Shown here one piece after another: positions 45,446-53,296 of a stretch of DNA of 64,000 bases (positions are counted from its first letter, which is position 1; each line of letters begins with the position of its first letter). The notes under the pieces were generated by a model. It searched no databases, had not been told where the DNA came from, and saw nothing but the letters and a program-made list of their open reading frames with translations. The position numbers were made by a program, and so were the translations under genes. The DNA comes from CALMEC01 sp963765105. Its GTDB lineage: Bacteria > Actinomycetota > Thermoleophilia > Miltoncostaeales > Miltoncostaeaceae. The DNA lies in NCBI GenBank assembly GCA_963765105.1, contig CAVXUW010000003.1, positions 1 through 64,000 of the forward strand, in the 5' to 3' direction.

Positions 45446-46825
45446 TTAGCTGTCGGGAGCGAGGTTGCCGAACTTGGCGTACCGATCCATAAACGCCAGG
45501 CGCACCCGGCCGACGGGGCCGTTTCGGTGTTTGGCGATGTCGAGGTCCGTGATGCCTTTGTCTTCGCTCTCTTTGTTGTAGTAGTCGTCGCGGTAGAGCA
45601 TCAGCACCAAGTCGGCGTCCTGCTCGATCGCACCCGACTCGCGAAGGTCCGACAGCAGCGGGTGCTTGTCGGGGCGTGCATCAGGCGACCGGTTGAGCTG
45701 CGAGATGCAGATCAGGGGAACCTCCAAGTCGCGTGCCATCAACTTCAATCCTCGCGAGATCGCCGAGATCTCCTGAACGCGGTTCTCGTCACGCCGGCCA
45801 CGCATGGTGCTGCCCTCCATCAACTGGATGTAGTCGACGATCACCAGGTCCAGGCCGAAGCGACTCTTGAGGCGTTTGGCCTTGGTGCGCATTTCGGGGA
45901 CCGTGACCCCTTCGGAGTCGTCCACGAAGATGTTGGCTTTCGAGAGGCGATCGGCAGCTTGGCCGATGCGGGGCCAGTCATCTTGGGAGAGTCGACCGGT
46001 GCGCAGCCGTGAACCGTCGACCATGGCAACGGTCGACATCATTCGGCTGATGATCTCGTCGGCCGACATTTCGAGGCTGAAGATGGCGACGGTTTTGTCG
46101 TCGTCGAGCGCGGCGTTGACGGCCATGCCCAGAGCCAGGGCGGTCTTCCCCATGCTGGGGCGAGCGGCCACGACGATGAGGTTGGAGGGCCGGAACCCGC
46201 CGGTGTTCTTGTCGAGGTCGTGGAACCCGGTGGCGAGCCCCGTGATCTCCTGGCCGCTTTCCGATGCGGCGACCAGCCGGTTCATGTCCTCGATCACGAG
46301 GTCTTTCGAGTGTTTGAAGTCCCCACGAACCGACTTCTGTGACAGGTCGAAGACCAGCGTTTCGGCACGGCGGACCATCTCGCCGGTCTCGCCTTCGCGG
46401 CTGGCGACGAGTCCCTCGATCTCCTGGCTCACTCGCAGCAGGCTCCGCTGTGTCGCGGCGTCGTGAACGATCTCGGCGTAGGTGCGGAAACTGGCCGCGA
46501 TGTACGGGCTTTGAACCGCGTCGAACAGAGCTTCGTGAACGGCGTCGGTCTCAGGATGCCCGGCCTTGATGAGCTCCTCGCGCACGGTGAGCGGCTCGAT
46601 CGGCTCCCCTGAGTGGAACAGCTCGTACATCGCCCGGTAGATCAGGCGATGGCCTTCACGGTAGAAGTCGTCGTCTTTGACGATCTCTTGGGCGTCGGCG
46701 TAGTTGCCGGAGACGTCCATAAGGGCGCCAAGCAGCATCTGCTCGGCCTCAGTGTTTTGTGGTGGGGGGACGCGTTCGGCCACTACCGAGCCGCGGCGTT
46801 GCTCAAGAGACCGGGTGGGGTTCAT
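45446..46825 (-). CDS. dnaB: Replicative DNA helicase
   Basis: A 459-residue DnaB. The N-terminal primase-interacting domain (PPPQNTEAEQMLLGALM) precedes the RecA-like ATPase with Walker A ARPSMGKTALALGMA, Walker B LDLVIVDYIQLM and the DnaB signatures SLEMSADEIISRMM and LSDLRESGAIEQDADLV. No intein interrupts these sites. It overlaps rplI by four bases (ATGA). Confidence 0.97.
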   Translation of the reverse strand: MNPTRSLEQRRGSVVAERVPPPQNTEAEQMLLGALMDVSGNYADAQEIVKDDDFYREGHRLIYRAMYELFHSGEPIEPLTVREELIKAGHPETDAVHEALFDAVQSPYIAASFRTYAEIVHDAATQRSLLRVSQEIEGLVASREGETGEMVRRAETLVFDLSQKSVRGDFKHSKDLVIEDMNRLVAASESGQEITGLATGFHDLDKNTGGFRPSNLIVVAARPSMGKTALALGMAVNAALDDDKTVAIFSLEMSADEIISRMMSTVAMVDGSRLRTGRLSQDDWPRIGQAADRLSKANIFVDDSEGVTVPEMRTKAKRLKSRFGLDLVIVDYIQLMEGSTMRGRRDENRVQEISAISRGLKLMARDLEVPLICISQLNRSPDARPDKHPLLSDLRESGAIEQDADLVLMLYRDDYYNKESEDKGITDLDIAKHRNGPVGRVRLAFMDRYAKFGNLAPDS

Positions 46826-47280
46826 TCCCCGTCGACGAGGGGACTCACGATGGTCTTGACCTCGGCGCTTACCCCGGGCGCCACCTGAACGGGAATGGTG
46901 TACGTGCCGGTCTGACGGATCGGCGGATCGATCGTGATGTCGTGCCGGTCGATCTCGATCTCGCGGGCGCCCTTGATGGCGTCGGCCACGTCTTGCGAGG
47001 TGATCGAACCGAACAAGCGCCCATCGCCACCGGCCTTGGCCTTCAGCGTGAGGATGGTGCGGTTGAGCAGGTCGGCGATCGAGCCGGCTTCTGCGACGCG
47101 CTTATCGGCGGCCGCCCGTTGGGCGGCGATCTTGCGCTCCACCTCGGCGATGCGCGCCGGGGTGGCGGTCTCGGCGAGTTGCTTGGGCAGCAAGTAGTTG
47201 CGCAGGTAACCGCGACTCACGCTGACCACGGCACCGGACGTGCCGAGCCCCTCGACTTCTTGGAGAAGGATTGCCTGCAT
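46822..47280 (-). CDS. rplI: 50S ribosomal protein L9
   Basis: A 152-residue L9. The N-terminal rRNA-binding domain MQAILLQEVEGLGTSGAVVSVSRGYLRNYLLPK is followed by the long connecting helix (AEVERKIAAQRAAADKRVAEA) and the C-terminal domain with GRLFGSITSQDVADAI. It lies eight bases after ssb. In most bacteria rpsR (S18) is between ssb and rplI; it is absent here. Confidence 0.97.
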   Translation of the reverse strand: MQAILLQEVEGLGTSGAVVSVSRGYLRNYLLPKQLAETATPARIAEVERKIAAQRAAADKRVAEAGSIADLLNRTILTLKAKAGGDGRLFGSITSQDVADAIKGAREIEIDRHDITIDPPIRQTGTYTIPVQVAPGVSAEVKTIVSPLVDGE

Positions 47281-47288
47281 GGTGCCCC

Positions 47289-47756
47289 CTAGAACGGAAT
47301 GTCGTCGTCTGCGCCGGGTGCCGGCGTCGGCTGCATGTCACTGGTGTCGACGGGAAGGTCGCTTCCGGCGGGAGCCGACGACGACCAGCCTGAGCCACCG
47401 CCACCGTCTCCGCCGCCTTCACCGCGGCTATCGAGGAAAAAGACGTCGTTGGCGACGACCTCCACCGATTGACGCTTGGCGCCGTCCTGTGCCGTCCACT
47501 CCCGCCACGACAGACGCCCGTCGATGCCGATTCGGCGACCCTTTGCAAGGTAGTTACTCGCGGTTTCGGCTTGGCGTCCGAACACGACGACATCGAAGTA
47601 GTTGGGCTTATCGCCCCAGTTACCCTGTTCGTCACGTGACCGACTGGAGCACGCCACACGCATGGAGCACACGGCGTCGCCTCCGGCGGTGTGCCGAAGC
47701 TCCGGGTCACGGGTGAGGCGACCCACAAGGGTCACGCGGTTGAGATCTGCTGCCAC
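47289..47756 (-). CDS. ssb: Single-stranded DNA-binding protein
   Basis: A 155-residue SSB with an OB fold (NRVTLVGRLTRDPELRHTAGGD, YFDVVVFGRQAETASNYLAKGRRIGIDGRL) and a flexible Gly/Pro linker ending in the conserved acidic tip DDDIPF, which docks repair and replication proteins. It starts at GTG 47756, six bases after AAGGAG. Confidence 0.96.
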   Translation of the reverse strand: MAADLNRVTLVGRLTRDPELRHTAGGDAVCSMRVACSSRSRDEQGNWGDKPNYFDVVVFGRQAETASNYLAKGRRIGIDGRLSWREWTAQDGAKRQSVEVVANDVFFLDSRGEGGGDGGGGSGWSSSAPAGSDLPVDTSDMQPTPAPGADDDIPF

Positions 47757-47777
47757 TGCTCGCTCCTTCGCCTGCTG

Positions 47778-48176
47778 CTATCGGGACCGGCGGCGCTGCG
47801 GGCGTTGCGGTCGGGGAAACGGATCGCCATCGGGACGGTCGTCGACCGGAACCGTGGCGCCTTTCTCCTTCTGAATCTCCGCTTGGGCACGCGAGAGCTT
47901 GATGGTCTGGGACCGAAGCACGACGTCCTGGCTGATCGCGAGCACGCGGCCGATCTCATTCAAGGCCTCCGCGTTCGCGTCGCAGGTGACGATCATGTAC
48001 CGACCGGTTGCCTGTTTGCTCATGGGGAACGCAATACGCCGCTCGCCCCAGTCGTCGACATGCGCAATAGCGCCGTCGGATCCCACGATGAGTGAACGAA
48101 CCCGCTCGACAATCTCGTCGTGGCGTTCTGTTCCCACTTCGGGGTTCAGGATGAGCATGATCTCGTATGGGTTGAT
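47778..48176 (-). CDS. rpsF: 30S ribosomal protein S6, apparently starting at ATC
   Basis: S6 is recognised by NPYEIMLILNPEVG, GRYMIVTCDANAEALNEIGRVL and the Arg/Pro-rich tail. No ATG, GTG or TTG is in frame at the expected N-terminus. Instead an ATC codon (48174-48176 on this strand) sits six bases after a perfect GGAGG, exactly where a start should be. The next in-frame ATG, at 48158, has no ribosome binding site and would cut into the first beta strand. The frame stays open upstream but with no S6-like sequence. The gene call is firm; the start is unusual and unproven. Confidence 0.88.
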   Translation of the reverse strand: MNPYEIMLILNPEVGTERHDEIVERVRSLIVGSDGAIAHVDDWGERRIAFPMSKQATGRYMIVTCDANAEALNEIGRVLAISQDVVLRSQTIKLSRAQAEIQKEKGATVPVDDRPDGDPFPRPQRPQRRRSR

Positions 48177-48383
48177 CCCAAGCCTCCAGGTACGTCGGTG
48201 ATTCGGTTCCGGGCCATCGTGGCCCTGGCGCGCTCTCGACGAAAAACCCCGTCCCGAGCAAGCGCGACAATATACCAGCGAGGTGTCACAGGGCTGCCCC
48301 CAGGTGTAACGATTCACGCGCGGATGTGTGTCAGTCGTCAGCAGGTGGGTCTACCATGGACCCAACCACAGGAGGGGTCCCGC

Positions 48384-48776
48384 ATGTTTCGAGCCATTGG
48401 ACGTTTCATCGTTGCCAGCGCCGCCGGAGCCGGCCTCGGCGCCATCGCCGCCATCGCCAAGGGGCGCATGGGAGATGTTGGCAGCGGCGGTCCCGAGGCG
48501 CGCGCATGGACCGGGTCGGCGCAGCCCGAACCCGCACGGTCTGCGCCGCCCTTGGTGCCTGAGCCCGCGCCGCGCTACTCGGTTGCGCCGGCGGAGCCGC
48601 CGTCTGCTGCAGTTGCCGAGGCCGCGGTCCCTGCGGCTCCCGTCGAGTCGGCCGTGCCGACCGGGCCCGAGGTGGACCAGTCCGGCGATATCGCCGACCT
48701 CGACTCCGCCCGCGCCCGCCTGCGCGAGCGGGCCGCCGAGCTGCGTGCCGAGATGGAGCGCCAGGTCGGTTCGTGA
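48384..48776 (+). CDS. Small Ala/Pro-rich protein with N-terminal hydrophobic segment
   Basis: About 130 residues. MFRAIGRFIVASAAGAGLGAIAAIAKGR is an amphipathic/hydrophobic N-terminal helix that could associate with the membrane. A Pro/Ala-rich low-complexity middle follows, then a charged coiled helix (DLDSARARLRERAAELRAEMERQ). No family is recognised. GGAGGGG lies eight bases before ATG 48384. It overlaps the phosphoesterase start by four bases (GTGA), so they share a transcript. Confidence 0.7.
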   Translation: MFRAIGRFIVASAAGAGLGAIAAIAKGRMGDVGSGGPEARAWTGSAQPEPARSAPPLVPEPAPRYSVAPAEPPSAAVAEAAVPAAPVESAVPTGPEVDQSGDIADLDSARARLRERAAELRAEMERQVGS

Positions 48777-49592
48777 CGGCTCGCCGGCTTCTCGCAACGT
48801 GTCTCTCGTGCGCGGCCCTTGGTGCCGTGGCGCCAAGCTCCGCGCTGGGCGTGCGATTCATGGTCAAAGGCGATTGGGGCGCCGGCACCACGGCCCAAAC
48901 CAACCTGACCAAGCGCATGTGTACCGAGAATGGCCGTACACGGGCGGCGTTCATCCTGACGACCGGTGACAATTTCTACCCGCAGGGCACCGCCACTCAG
49001 AACACCTTCACCAACCCCGGAGAGGTGCCTGTGGACCACCGGCATCAGGTGGCGTGCGGTGTGGGGCAACCACGATGCCCCCGGCCCATCGACCGGCGAC
49101 CTGCTGAAGAGCCCATCGCGCTGGTACACCTTCATCGCGGGTCCGGCACGCATCATCGCCCTCGATGCGAACCAGCCGAGAAACTCCAGCCAGCTCGCGT
49201 TCCTGAAGCGGACGCTGGCCGGCGAGAAGGTGCGCCCGGTGATCGTGGCCTACCACCAGGGCACCCGCACGGCGGGTTTCCACGCGCCGCAGGTGTCCCA
49301 GCAGGAGCTGTGGGAGCCGCTGTTCATCAAGTACAAGGTGAAGCTCGTGTTGCAGGGCCACAACCACCTGTACGAGCGGATCGCCTACAAGGGCGTCACC
49401 TACGTGACCACCGGCGGCGGCGGCGCGAACCTGTATCCGTGCTCACGCAAGGCAGCGGGCCTCGTCACCTGCCAGTCCGTCCACAACTTCCTCATGGTGG
49501 AGGTCACGCCGAACAAGATTGGCGTCCGCGCCTTCGACTCGACGGGCAAGCTCATCGACCGCTTCCGCTTCGCCCTGACCCCGCCCGCGTAA
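48773..49592 (+). pseudogene. Exported metallophosphoesterase with a single frameshift
   Basis: A calcineurin-like phosphoesterase of about 272 residues if read through. The N-terminal frame gives a signal peptide (about 1-25), the metal motifs GDWG (33-36) and GDNFY (65-69), up to FTNP. At about 49015-49022, within a CCCCGGAG stretch, the reading frame must change by one extra base; the remainder (CLWTTGIRWRAVWGNHDAPG, LVLQGHNHLYERI, LIDRFRFALTPPA) is open to the stop at 49592. All metal ligands survive across the two frames. It is either a recent pseudogene or a one-base sequencing error. Confidence 0.85.
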
Positions 49593-49708
49593 CGAGTTCT
49601 GCCTCGCGCCTGGGCGCCTGAAGCAAACCATCACGCAGATGCAGGTCGGCGAACGTCCGTTCCCGCGGCGGCCATCGGAGTGCCATGCGTGAATTCCGGC
49701 GTCGGGCA

Positions 49709-50956
49709 CTACGTGCGGTCGCGAACCCGCTGCGGCCAAGTGATCAGGGACAAGCCCACGAGAACCAAACCCGGGATCGCGAGCGTAGCGGTCGCGCCAA
49801 GCGGCAGCAGACCGCCCGCGATCGCGTAGGACAGCGGATCCAACGAAAGGGATGCGAACGCGACGAGTGACATGATCCGCCCACGTAACGCGGTCGGCGT
49901 GCGCTCCTGCACTCGCGAGATCAACACGACGCCAAGCGCGCTCCCCACGGCGGCCATTCCCGCGGCGGCCATGGCGGCAATCCAGACGGTTGATGCCACC
50001 GCGATCCCGATCATGCCGACGCCGATCGCGATTCCGCCGATCGTCGGAACCCGGCCGGAATCGAGGCGGGCGAGGCGGGGGGCGACTACCAGACCGACGA
50101 GCGAGCCGACCCCGAATCCCGCCAGAATCACCCCGAGCATCGCGCGGTCACCGAAGCGATCCTGCGCCAGCAGTGCGCCGCCCACCAACACCGGGCCGGC
50201 CAGGAGGAGGCTGAGTGCCGCGAGCCCGAGCAGAAGCCGCCTCAGCTCGCTGTCGGACCAGGCGTGGCGGAGCCCGTCTGCGAGCGCTCGAGGCGATGCG
50301 GCTGCCCCAGCGGGTGTGATTGGCGCGGTGCGCGACACCGCAAGAAACGCACTCGCCGAGAGGATCGCGAGTGCCGCAACCGCCGCCAGAGAGGTTCCGG
50401 CGCCGACGAACGCGTAGAGCCCGGTTGCCGCGACCGGCCCGGCGAGGTCGCCAAGGCTCTCGATCCCTCCAATGACACTGTTTGCTGAGGGGAGCTGGTC
50501 GGGCTTCACCACGCCCGGGACGAGGGCGAACGACGCGGGGTATGCAAGCGCGTCCACCACGCCCAGAAGTGCTCCGACGCCGATGAGGACGAGGACTCCG
50601 GGCGTGCCCGAGCCGATGACAACCGCAGCGAACCCCGTGAGGATCACAGCCCGGGTGATCGCCGCGACCGACGCGACGCGGGCGGCGCGCCAACGGTCAG
50701 AAAGCACACCGCCGAGGGGCAGCAAGAGCGCTCGCGGGACGCCCTGGGCAACGAGCACGGCCGTCGCTCCCGCGGCTCCGGCGTCGAGGGCGATGAGTGT
50801 CAGCAGCACGACGAGAAGCGCCTCGATCGTGTACGCGAGACCCTCGGCGACGACCAGAAGCCGGAACGCACCGTTGCGCAGAACTGAGTCGGGTACGGTG
50901 GCGCGAGGCGCTGTCATCGGAGGTGACGGTGTGCCGGATGCGAGACAATCGTGCAT
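49709..50956 (-). CDS. MFS transporter
   Basis: About 415 residues with 12 hydrophobic helices. MFS loop motifs are visible (LGGVLSDRWRAARVASV between TM2 and TM3, RVQERTPTALRGRIMSL in the second half). The layout matches the MFS_3/enterobactin-exporter-like group of efflux pumps. ATG 50956 shares one base with the DUF418 stop (TGATG); ATG 50917 is in frame but lacks a ribosome binding site. It is the second gene of a leftward operon under the divergent TetR regulator. Confidence 0.85.
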   Translation of the reverse strand: MHDCLASGTPSPPMTAPRATVPDSVLRNGAFRLLVVAEGLAYTIEALLVVLLTLIALDAGAAGATAVLVAQGVPRALLLPLGGVLSDRWRAARVASVAAITRAVILTGFAAVVIGSGTPGVLVLIGVGALLGVVDALAYPASFALVPGVVKPDQLPSANSVIGGIESLGDLAGPVAATGLYAFVGAGTSLAAVAALAILSASAFLAVSRTAPITPAGAAASPRALADGLRHAWSDSELRRLLLGLAALSLLLAGPVLVGGALLAQDRFGDRAMLGVILAGFGVGSLVGLVVAPRLARLDSGRVPTIGGIAIGVGMIGIAVASTVWIAAMAAAGMAAVGSALGVVLISRVQERTPTALRGRIMSLVAFASLSLDPLSYAIAGGLLPLGATATLAIPGLVLVGLSLITWPQRVRDRT

Positions 50957-52197
50957 CAGGACTTCGAGTCGCTCCGGTGGCGCGGGGCAGGTTCGGGCCG
51001 CGGGCTCAGTGACGATTCGCGGTTTCGCAATGGCTGAATCCGCCAGTAGGTGACAGAGCGGAGTATCCATTCGGCCGGGCCCTGACGGTACCGGCGGCGC
51101 CACAGTCGTGCGGCGACCTCGAGACCACCCCAAACTCCCAGCGCGATGAACAGGCTGAGCGCGGGCCCAACCTGATTGACCCATCCCAACCCGTAGCCGC
51201 AAAACAGCACGGAGGCGACGACGGACTCGCCGAGATACATGGACAGCGAGGAGCTACCACCCGGTGTGACCCAGTGCTGCACACGTCCCCACCACCTGCG
51301 AGTGCCGGCAAGCACGATGGCCGCGGCGATAAAGCCCGCCACCGCCACGGGAGCCGCCAGGTGCTGAAGCAACAGCCCGATTGCCGGTGCCACGCCTCCG
51401 GTGCGCTCGTCGGATGTCAGCGTGAGAACACCGGCCAGTCCGCAGGCCCCGAAGCCCAACGGCAGAGCCCAGCGCATCACTCGGCGCGCACGCTCGACGT
51501 GCCGGGACGGGTTTGCGAGCAGGTCACTCCGGCCCAGCACCAAGCCCACACAGAAAGCCGAGGCGACGCTTGCCCAGTTGAGGACCACGATCACCAGCAG
51601 CGCCACGGGCAAATCCTCGAGGCGTTGCCCGACGACGTCCCAGAACCCCCCGTCGGCATAGGTGGCGGTCCGCGCCGCCTGGGTGGGATCGACGTCGACG
51701 CCGCCCTGGGTGGCAATTGCGAACGCCACCAACAGCACGATTGCGGTACCGGCGGCGAACAGCCATCCGGCGAGGCGCAGTAACTTGTTTGTTGGCCAGT
51801 TGCGGACCGGAAAGAGCAGCGCGCCGATGATTGCGTAGCTCAGAAGGATGTCGCCGATGAAGAAGAAGAGGGCATGCAGTGCGCCGAGGGCGAAGAGCAG
51901 CGCCATGCGCCTGCTGTAGCGGCGGCCGAGTTTGCCGTCCGGGTCTCTGGAGGTCATGATCGCAAGGCCGTACCCGAAGAGCAGGGCGAAGACCAGGTAC
52001 GACTTGAGCTGGAAGAACGTGATGTCCACCCATCTGGCGCCGACATCCCACCACGCATCGGAGCCATCCCACCCCAAGAACGGTGCGCTTGCGATGAACT
52101 CGAGATTCACGATGAGGATGCCCAGCAGCGCAATGCCGCGCAGGGCGTCCACCAAGCCGTGGCGAGGCTGGGCGACGTTCGTTGGGGCCTGGTTCAT
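50956..52197 (-). CDS. DUF418-family membrane protein
   Basis: About 413 residues with ten or more helices. HGLVDALRGIALLGILIVNL at the N-terminus and the C-terminal block VTPGGSSSLSMYLGESVV, FCGYGLGWVNQVGPALSLF and GPAEWILRSVTYW are the DUF418/YeiB family hallmarks. The family resembles acyltransferase-3 membrane enzymes, but no biochemical role is established. GGAG lies five bases before ATG 52197. It is the first gene of the operon with the MFS pump, divergent from tetR. Confidence 0.88.
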   Translation of the reverse strand: MNQAPTNVAQPRHGLVDALRGIALLGILIVNLEFIASAPFLGWDGSDAWWDVGARWVDITFFQLKSYLVFALLFGYGLAIMTSRDPDGKLGRRYSRRMALLFALGALHALFFFIGDILLSYAIIGALLFPVRNWPTNKLLRLAGWLFAAGTAIVLLVAFAIATQGGVDVDPTQAARTATYADGGFWDVVGQRLEDLPVALLVIVVLNWASVASAFCVGLVLGRSDLLANPSRHVERARRVMRWALPLGFGACGLAGVLTLTSDERTGGVAPAIGLLLQHLAAPVAVAGFIAAAIVLAGTRRWWGRVQHWVTPGGSSSLSMYLGESVVASVLFCGYGLGWVNQVGPALSLFIALGVWGGLEVAARLWRRRYRQGPAEWILRSVTYWRIQPLRNRESSLSPRPEPAPRHRSDSKS

Positions 52198-52207
52198 GTC
52201 TACTCCA

Positions 52208-52259
52208 TAATGGAACTGTGCAGTACCGATAACTTCGATGGTACACTCATGTTCCATTA
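52208..52259. promoter_or_regulatory. Double operator between tetR and the DUF418-MFS operon
   Basis: TAATGGAAC (52208-52216) is exactly complementary to GTTCCATTA (52251-52259); inside them GTACC (52223-52227) and GGTAC (52240-52244) also pair. Each arm is itself a near-dyad of form GGWAC-N6-GTWCC (52212-52227 and 52240-52255), so it reads as two 16-bp TetR-type sites placed symmetrically around the divergent promoters. Confidence 0.65.
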
Positions 52260-52278
52260 ATCGTCAAGCAGAGGAACC

Positions 52279-52848
52279 GTGAACCCCACCGCGTCACCCA
52301 CGGTCACCCGCACACGTCGTGCCATTCTGGATGCCGCAACGACCGTGTTGGCGCGCGATCCCGGTGCCTCGCTCGGTGCGATCGCGGAGGCCGCAGGAGT
52401 CGGTCGCACGACCCTCCATCGCCACTACGCCGACCGCGCGAGCCTCATCGAAGCGCTTGCCGTCGATGCCTCCGAGGCGACCCGTGCGGCATTCGTCGCA
52501 GCTCGCATTGAGGAGGGTGACCCGGTGGCTGCCCTTGGTCGCGTCGTGCACGAACTTGTCGCCCTGGGGGACCGCTTCGCGTTTTTGCTGCGGGAGCCAC
52601 AGCTGGCGGGGAACCCGGTCGTCGAGGCCGCCGAGGCCGAGGACCTCGTTCCGATCGTCGCACTGGTCGCGCGCGGTCAGGCGAGCGGCGTGATCCGCGC
52701 CGACCTGCCGAGCCGTTGGATCGCCGAGGTCATCGGAATATTCGTCTACGGCGCTTGGGCGGCCGTCGGGTCAGGGGTTGTCGCACGTGCGGACGCCCCT
52801 GCGTTGGCGCTCACAACGCTGCTGGATGGGCTCCGCCCACGGACGTAG
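52279..52848 (+). CDS. TetR-family transcriptional regulator
   Basis: A 189-residue TetR protein. The N-terminal HTH is ILDAATTVLARDPGASLGAIAEAAGVGRTTLHRHYADRASLIEAL, followed by an all-helical ligand-binding domain. It is divergent from DUF418-MFS with 81 bases between starts, holding two matching operators, so it very probably represses both itself and the pump operon until a ligand binds. GTG/ATG choices are not an issue here: the GTG at 52279 follows AGAGG about five bases upstream. Confidence 0.92.
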   Translation: MNPTASPTVTRTRRAILDAATTVLARDPGASLGAIAEAAGVGRTTLHRHYADRASLIEALAVDASEATRAAFVAARIEEGDPVAALGRVVHELVALGDRFAFLLREPQLAGNPVVEAAEAEDLVPIVALVARGQASGVIRADLPSRWIAEVIGIFVYGAWAAVGSGVVARADAPALALTTLLDGLRPRT

Positions 52849-52875
52849 GTCGTCCCGACGGGCGGCCGGCCCTCG

Positions 52876-52949
52876 GTCACGATCGGCGTCTGCGCATCCA
52901 ACGGCAGCTGATCGACCGCGTCGTCTTCACCCTGACCCCACCCGCCTAA
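52876..52949 (+). pseudogene. 3'-end remnant of a metallophosphoesterase gene
   Basis: The last codons read QLIDRVVFTLTPPA then TAA, matching the end of the phosphoesterase at 49.6 kb (KLIDRFRFALTPPA); upstream bases GGCGTCTGCGC also align with GGCGTCCGCGC there. By eye the two stretches are about three-quarters identical. No start or metal motif remains, and a small indel breaks the frame. This is a leftover of a paralogous or duplicated gene immediately before tRNA-Sec. Confidence 0.65.
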
Positions 52950-52970
52950 CCGCTACCCTGCCGGTCACGT

Positions 52971-53063
52971 GGAGTGGCCGGGGCCTGGTGGCCCAACTCG
53001 TCTTCAAAACGAGCGGGGAGGGGTTCACCCCCGCCCGGTAGGTTCGATTCCTACGCCGCTCCG
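52971..53063 (+). tRNA. selC: Selenocysteine tRNA (anticodon TCA)
   Basis: A 93-base tRNA with the selenocysteine-specific shape: an eight-pair acceptor stem (GGAGTGGC / GCCGCTCC, one G-T pair), a D arm GGGCC-TGGT-GGCCC, anticodon arm CTCGT-CTTCAAA-ACGAG with TCA at 53004-53006, a long GC-rich variable arm (53014-53037), and T arm GTAGG-TTCGATT-CCTAC. Acceptor plus T stem gives the bacterial 8+5 arrangement. The discriminator is G; CCA is not encoded. It implies that this organism inserts selenocysteine at UGA, though selA, selB and selD are not in the window. Confidence 0.95.
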
Positions 53064-53085
53064 TTTATGCCTATTTGCAGGGTTA

Positions 53086-53107
53086 AAGTGGCTTAGATAA
53101 GCCATTT
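53086..53107. repeat. Hairpin just after tRNA-Sec
   Basis: AAGTGGCTTA (53086-53095) pairs with TAAGCCATTT (53098-53107) over a two-base centre, with one G-T pair. It could end the tRNA transcript. A tandem GGTGCTCCC repeat follows near 53131-53150. The 233 bases from the tRNA to the next gene hold no recognisable gene; integrase remnants are possible but not identifiable. Confidence 0.45.
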
Positions 53108-53296
53108 CCGGTGCGAGGAAATGCGCCGAATCGCGAAACGGTGCTCCCCCGGTGCTCCCTCGGAGAGAGTGGAAATCACTCTGGGCTCGGGAGGTTCGAC
53201 GTCTTGGCGCGGTGGGTCGTCTCGCCAGAAGGTGAACAGCCGGAATGGCCGGATGATGACTCCGACCCGCGGCGTCGGGTCGGGTCATCGCAGGTT

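Noticed and set aside
45446..46825. Intein in DnaB
   Set aside because: DnaB is a common intein host, but the Walker A, Walker B and signature segments are contiguous and the length is normal.
52971..53063. tRNA-Ser with long variable arm
   Set aside because: The anticodon is TCA and the acceptor plus T stem is 8+5 pairs; tRNA-Ser would have 7+5 and a serine anticodon.
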